A DNA stretch of 64,000 nt from Sediminibacterium sp. Its GTDB lineage: Bacteria; Bacteroidota; Bacteroidia; Chitinophagales; Chitinophagaceae. The notes beneath the pieces were generated by a model. That model had not been told where the DNA came from. It saw only the letters and a list, made by a program, of their open reading frames with translations, and did not search any database. Where the stretch lies: positions 522,104 through 586,103 of the forward strand of contig JAFWCB010000005.1 of assembly GCA_017537025.1 (NCBI GenBank), in the 5' to 3' direction. A program made the position numbers and the translations under genes. Positions 61,601-64,000 of the stretch are shown here, one piece after another (the first letter of the stretch is position 1; every line of letters starts with the position of its first letter).

Positions 61601-61747
61601 AAAACAGTGTGGCAAAAAATTCAACAACGCGATTTCTATACCGGTTGTGGTAAACCAGATTGTAAATGGTGTGGTTTTGTTAAAACCAATGAATTAGCTA
61701 TTGCACTTCATCCTATAGATGAAGAAGAAACCGGTGAAGATGCCTAA
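58601..61747 (+). CDS. UvrD/Rep-type helicase fused to a PD-(D/E)XK nuclease
   Basis: A 1048-aa single-chain helicase-nuclease. Superfamily 1A motifs: Walker A GPGTGKT (38-44), LTYTDAGVIAMRKRL, DEYQDTSGTQ (motif II), GDDDQSIYRFQGA, TAHGSKGLEFEYVF (motif V) and FYVAITRAEKYLF (motif VI). The C-terminal RecB-like nuclease has FGSAVHHALDKFF, VDYKTGD and QAVFYK. Cys789 together with Cys1016, Cys1021 and Cys1024 would fit a 4Fe-4S cluster like that of AddB. It resembles AddA/B-type DNA-end processing enzymes but no partner gene adjoins it. Confidence 0.93.
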   Translation: MKNRLVQKEQFEQIYALLNTEQKKAVDHIEGPVMVIAGPGTGKTQILGARIAKILEATDFQPHNILCLTYTDAGVIAMRKRLIHFIGADAYRVNIYTFHAFCNDVIQENLSLFEKTALDPISELQRIELFTQLIDSFPKNHPLKRYRGDVYYEIGNLQHLFANMKREGWTPDIINTAIDKYLAEIPTRDEFIYKKSGKGYQKGDLKENKIAEEKEKMEKLRAAVNEFNRFQELMRKRNLYDFDDMINWVIKVFQEQPLLLSRYQEQFQYILVDEYQDTSGTQNKIVELLISYWDEPNIFVVGDDDQSIYRFQGANVSNMVDFANRYKQTIQTVVLTKNYRSVQPILDIAKTLIDNNKERLVNAIDNLSKELTAANSNYTNLIIEPSFLEYENPQQEMIGICEAVGELLEKNISPGRIAVIYRENKYGEELAQYFKLKQIPVYSKRNLNLLHIPFAKQLIVMLEYLAAEHDTPFGGDEMLFTLLHFSWFGIPPIEIAKLSAERADRQFQFNKCSLRELINEKINAPAKDLFTTEIKGLRSATESLEALIALVPNATLQQLFEAIIRTTGVLKYIMQHPDKHWLLQILDCLFDFIKVETQRNPSLDLEKLVAIIDLMKQENIAIPIVQTSGNDKAINLLTAHGSKGLEFEYVFIAGSNSSNWEKKRKPVSGYSIPDTLFTTIHTTTEEEELRRLFYVAITRAEKYLFISWYQSDKAGKLKEPSQFIAEIREQHPLPIKKIELPTETISSYSALHFEEELAPEIEKIEAAFIDKLLDKFVMNVTALNNYLKCPLQFYFNNLVRVPSGKSEATEFGSAVHHALDKFFKQMRAINEFPEKTFLLEGFSWYMYRHRENFTQEQFTRRIEYGQEILSNYYDKYISSWNKIVSNELTIRNITLEGIPLKGKLDKLEFVGKEVNIVDYKTGDPDKAKEKLREPNDKLPHGGDYWRQAVFYKILIDKYEQKDWKAISAEFDFIEPDKNKTYRKEKMLITEASIQTVTEQIKTVWQKIQQRDFYTGCGKPDCKWCGFVKTNELAIALHPIDEEETGEDA

Positions 61748-61766
61748 AACTGTTTAATTTCGTAGC

Positions 61767-63143
61767 ATGAATACGTTGAAACAGAGTTATGTTATTTTAG
61801 GCCTTTGGATAATGATACAACTTTTTACTGCTTGCGCAAATATTGTCCCCCCGTCGGGCGGAGCAAGAGATAGCTTAGCGCCTGTATTAATAAGTGCGTT
61901 CCCGAAAGACTCTGCCATCAATGTTTCCCCTAAACAAGTAACCTTAACTTTCGATGAATTTGTTACACTACAAAATGCACAAGAAAATATTATTATTTCA
62001 CCAACGATAAAAAGTACACCTCGATTCGACTATAAACTTAGAAACGTAACCGTTACTTTTAAAGATACCTTGGATGCCAATACTACCTATTCCATTTTAT
62101 TTGGAGATGCCATCAAAGATGTGAATGAGGGGAATGTAGCTAAAAATTTAAGGTATACTTTTTCAACCGGTAATAAAATAGATGATTTTAGCTATAGGGG
62201 CAAAGTGCTATTAGCAGAAAAAGGTAAAGTTGATAGTACATTAATTGTATTACTTCATAGGAACTTAAGCGATACTGCCATTATAAAAGAAAAAGCCAGA
62301 TACTATACCAGATTAAACGGTAAAGGCGAATTCAAATTCTACAATTTAGCGCCAGGCAATTACAATGTATATGTATTACCAAATGATTTTACGAAAAAAT
62401 ATGATGATAGTACAAAACTTTTTGCGTTTAGGTCACAAATATTAACAGTCAATAAGTCTGAGGTTTCAGATACATTATACGCCTTTGAAGCAGTTAAAAA
62501 AGTAGAAAAACAAAATACCAGTTCCAATAAAGACGATAAGAAATTAAAATATAATACAAGCTTAGAAACAGGTGTACAAGACTTACTCACTCCACTCGAA
62601 ATAAGTTTTAATCGCAAATTGAAAAAAATTGATACTTCAGGTATCCAGCTTAAAGACACGTCATTTAAAAAAATTATTGGCTATAGTATCGAAACGGATA
62701 CTATTAAGAATATGATACGAGTAAAATATGAATGGCGTGAAAATAATAATTTTAGGCTAGTACTTGATAAACAAGCATTTGCAGACACTGCGGGGGTAAA
62801 CTTACCAAAAACAGATACCATTCGCTTTAGTACTAGAAAAGAAATTGAGTATGGTAGTATTCGGCTACGATTTGCCAATTTAAAGCTAAATCAGAATCCG
62901 GTTTTACAATTCATACAATCAGATAAGATCGTAGAATCTATTCCATTGAACAACAGTGAACTCTTTAGAAAATTTTTCAGAGGAGGAACTTATGAAATGC
63001 GTATCTTATATGATAACAATAAAAATGGGGTTTGGGATACCGGTAATTTTAAATCGAAAAAACAACCGGAAGTAGTACAATTGATTACAAAACCATTATC
63101 AGTAAAAAGTAATTGGGATAATGAAGTAATCATTAACTTATAA
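61767..63143 (+). CDS. Big_5 (Ig-like) domain lipoprotein
   Basis: A 458-aa lipoprotein, with lipobox LFTAC (Cys23) followed by IVPPSGGARD, the usual opening in this Bacteroidota family. An Ig-like Big_5 domain (about 35-135: PVLISAFPKDSAINVSPKQVTLTF, TYSILFGDAIKDVNEGN) and a carboxypeptidase-regulatory-like beta domain (140-235: GKGEFKFYNLAPGNYNVYVLPND) follow. The C-terminal DNNKNGVWDTGNF looks like a calcium loop. Probably surface-exposed with a binding role. It lies 19 nt after the helicase gene and overlaps the convergent dehydrogenase by 6 nt. Confidence 0.88.
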   Translation: MNTLKQSYVILGLWIMIQLFTACANIVPPSGGARDSLAPVLISAFPKDSAINVSPKQVTLTFDEFVTLQNAQENIIISPTIKSTPRFDYKLRNVTVTFKDTLDANTTYSILFGDAIKDVNEGNVAKNLRYTFSTGNKIDDFSYRGKVLLAEKGKVDSTLIVLLHRNLSDTAIIKEKARYYTRLNGKGEFKFYNLAPGNYNVYVLPNDFTKKYDDSTKLFAFRSQILTVNKSEVSDTLYAFEAVKKVEKQNTSSNKDDKKLKYNTSLETGVQDLLTPLEISFNRKLKKIDTSGIQLKDTSFKKIIGYSIETDTIKNMIRVKYEWRENNNFRLVLDKQAFADTAGVNLPKTDTIRFSTRKEIEYGSIRLRFANLKLNQNPVLQFIQSDKIVESIPLNNSELFRKFFRGGTYEMRILYDNNKNGVWDTGNFKSKKQPEVVQLITKPLSVKSNWDNEVIINL

Positions 63144-63989
63144 ATAGTTATAAAACCCCTTCCTCGTTTTTTTACCCAAATCGCCAGCGTCTACTTTTTC
63201 TTTTTGCAAAGAAGATGGCGTTAATCGCTTCGGTTTTTGAAGTGCCTCCCAAACAATATTACTTACACTATAGTTAATATCGAGCCCTATCAGATCCATT
63301 AATTTAAAAGGTCCCATTTTAAAACCGGCGGCTTCCATAATAGCATCTGCCTGTTCAATATTGAGGTGCCTGTTTTCTACCATATACATGGCTTCTAAAT
63401 AAAAATGCCGAGCAACTCTATTCACAATAAAACCGGGTGCATCGCTACATCGTACAGGTATTTTTTTCATTTGTTTGGCAACCCCTACTAACACGGCTAT
63501 TATATTAGGATCAGTTTGTGCTCCCTGTATAATTTCAACCAGTTTCATTACGGGTGCCGGATTAAAAAAATGCATACCGGCAAATTGAGCGGGATACATA
63601 AAGCCTTCTACCAAGCTATTAATACTAATGGATGATGTATTGGATGCATAAATAGTTTCTTTTCCATTTAATTCAGCGAGTTTATGAAACAAGTCTTTTT
63701 TAATGGTCACATTCTCTATAATTGCTTCAATGGCTAAATCAGCTTTACACAAATTCAAATCAGTAGTAAACTGTATGCGCTCAGAAGCAGCCTTATTAGT
63801 TTCCTTGCTAATAACCCCCTTTTCTTCCAACTTCTGAAGCTGCGTACTAATTTGTTGTTCTGCCCGAGTTAATATTGCAGAGTCAAGATCGAATAAGATG
63901 GTTCGATAGCCCGAAACTGCCGATAATTGAGCTATCCCCGATCCCATAGTACCGGCCCCACATACAAGTATAGTCTGAATTTCTGCCAT
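63138..63989 (-). CDS. 3-hydroxyacyl-CoA dehydrogenase (Hbd/PaaH type)
   Basis: A 283-aa NAD-dependent enzyme oxidising 3-hydroxyacyl-CoA to 3-ketoacyl-CoA. The Rossmann motif GAGTMGSGIAQ is at the N-terminus. Catalytic residues lie in EAIIENVTIKKDLF, ASNTSSISI and the active His/Glu region GMHFFNPAPVMKLVEII. The C-terminal domain has PGFIVNRVARHFYLEA and GPFKLMDLIGLD. It has the single-domain length of Hbd and bacterial PaaH. The paa cluster in this window lacks PaaH, so this gene may serve that step, but it lies 34 kb away and could equally belong to fatty-acid or butyrate metabolism. Its promoter is beyond the window edge. Confidence 0.93.
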   Translation of the reverse strand: MAEIQTILVCGAGTMGSGIAQLSAVSGYRTILFDLDSAILTRAEQQISTQLQKLEEKGVISKETNKAASERIQFTTDLNLCKADLAIEAIIENVTIKKDLFHKLAELNGKETIYASNTSSISINSLVEGFMYPAQFAGMHFFNPAPVMKLVEIIQGAQTDPNIIAVLVGVAKQMKKIPVRCSDAPGFIVNRVARHFYLEAMYMVENRHLNIEQADAIMEAAGFKMGPFKLMDLIGLDINYSVSNIVWEALQKPKRLTPSSLQKEKVDAGDLGKKTRKGFYNYL

Positions 63990-64000
63990 ACTGCAAGATA

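Overview
The window is a stretch of chromosome from a Bacteroidota bacterium, most likely family Chitinophagaceae or a close relative. The evidence is the AT-rich DNA, the gliding-motility lipoprotein GldH, many SPII lipoproteins, DUF1080 and DUF4397 proteins, near-leaderless genes preceded by the Bacteroidota -7 box TAnnTTTG, and few Shine-Dalgarno sites. About 68 protein genes are supported, packed on both strands. I found no rRNA, tRNA, CRISPR array, prophage or insertion sequence, and no gene-free stretch reaches 300 bases.

Layout. 1-9.1 kb: the 3' part of mutL with a dctA-like transporter, then leftward genes for a PBP4-type peptidase (dacB), an arginase-fold protein, a yicC-gldH-kinase-regulator operon and a NrtR-like Nudix regulator. 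9.2-12.1 kb: ligA and a DUF2461 gene. 12.1-17.2 kb: a leftward four-gene sugar operon (alcohol dehydrogenase, DUF1080, Tat-exported Gfo/Idh/MocA oxidoreductase, uxuA). 17.4-23.0 kb: leftward secreted proteins and lipoproteins of mostly unknown role, asd and a PfkB kinase. 23.1-29.4 kb: a phenylacetate-degradation cluster (tetR-paaE, then paaABCD-paaG-paaI-paaY) with matching 14-bp palindromes in front of tetR and paaA. 29.4-44.6 kb: housekeeping genes (obgE, typA, fabH, ctaA, rnhB, sua5-type, korB) mixed with a lipid kinase, a membrane patatin, a JmjC-like cupin and a NarL-type regulator. 44.6-58.5 kb: an S9 peptidase, two large histidine kinases, serS, gcvH, an ECF sigma/anti-sigma pair, VanZ, radical SAM, MarR and a GHL10 hydrolase. 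58.6-64 kb: a helicase-nuclease, a Big_5 lipoprotein and a 3-hydroxyacyl-CoA dehydrogenase that could supply the PaaH step missing from the paa cluster.

The most unusual signal is not a gene. About twenty short loci are built from degenerate tandem units of exactly 7 or 8 nt, often as two inverted arms around a short loop. The unit sequence differs completely between loci while the unit length stays constant. They lie between genes, over stop codons and inside genes (mutL, ligA twice, paaE, a histidine kinase, and the export-signal region of two secreted proteins), where they are translated without breaking the frame. A related 25-bp palindrome with core TCGACAAGCTC occurs four times and is read in two different frames. 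I regard these as one or more families of miniature repeat elements that tolerate insertion into coding DNA; the mechanism behind them is unknown to me.
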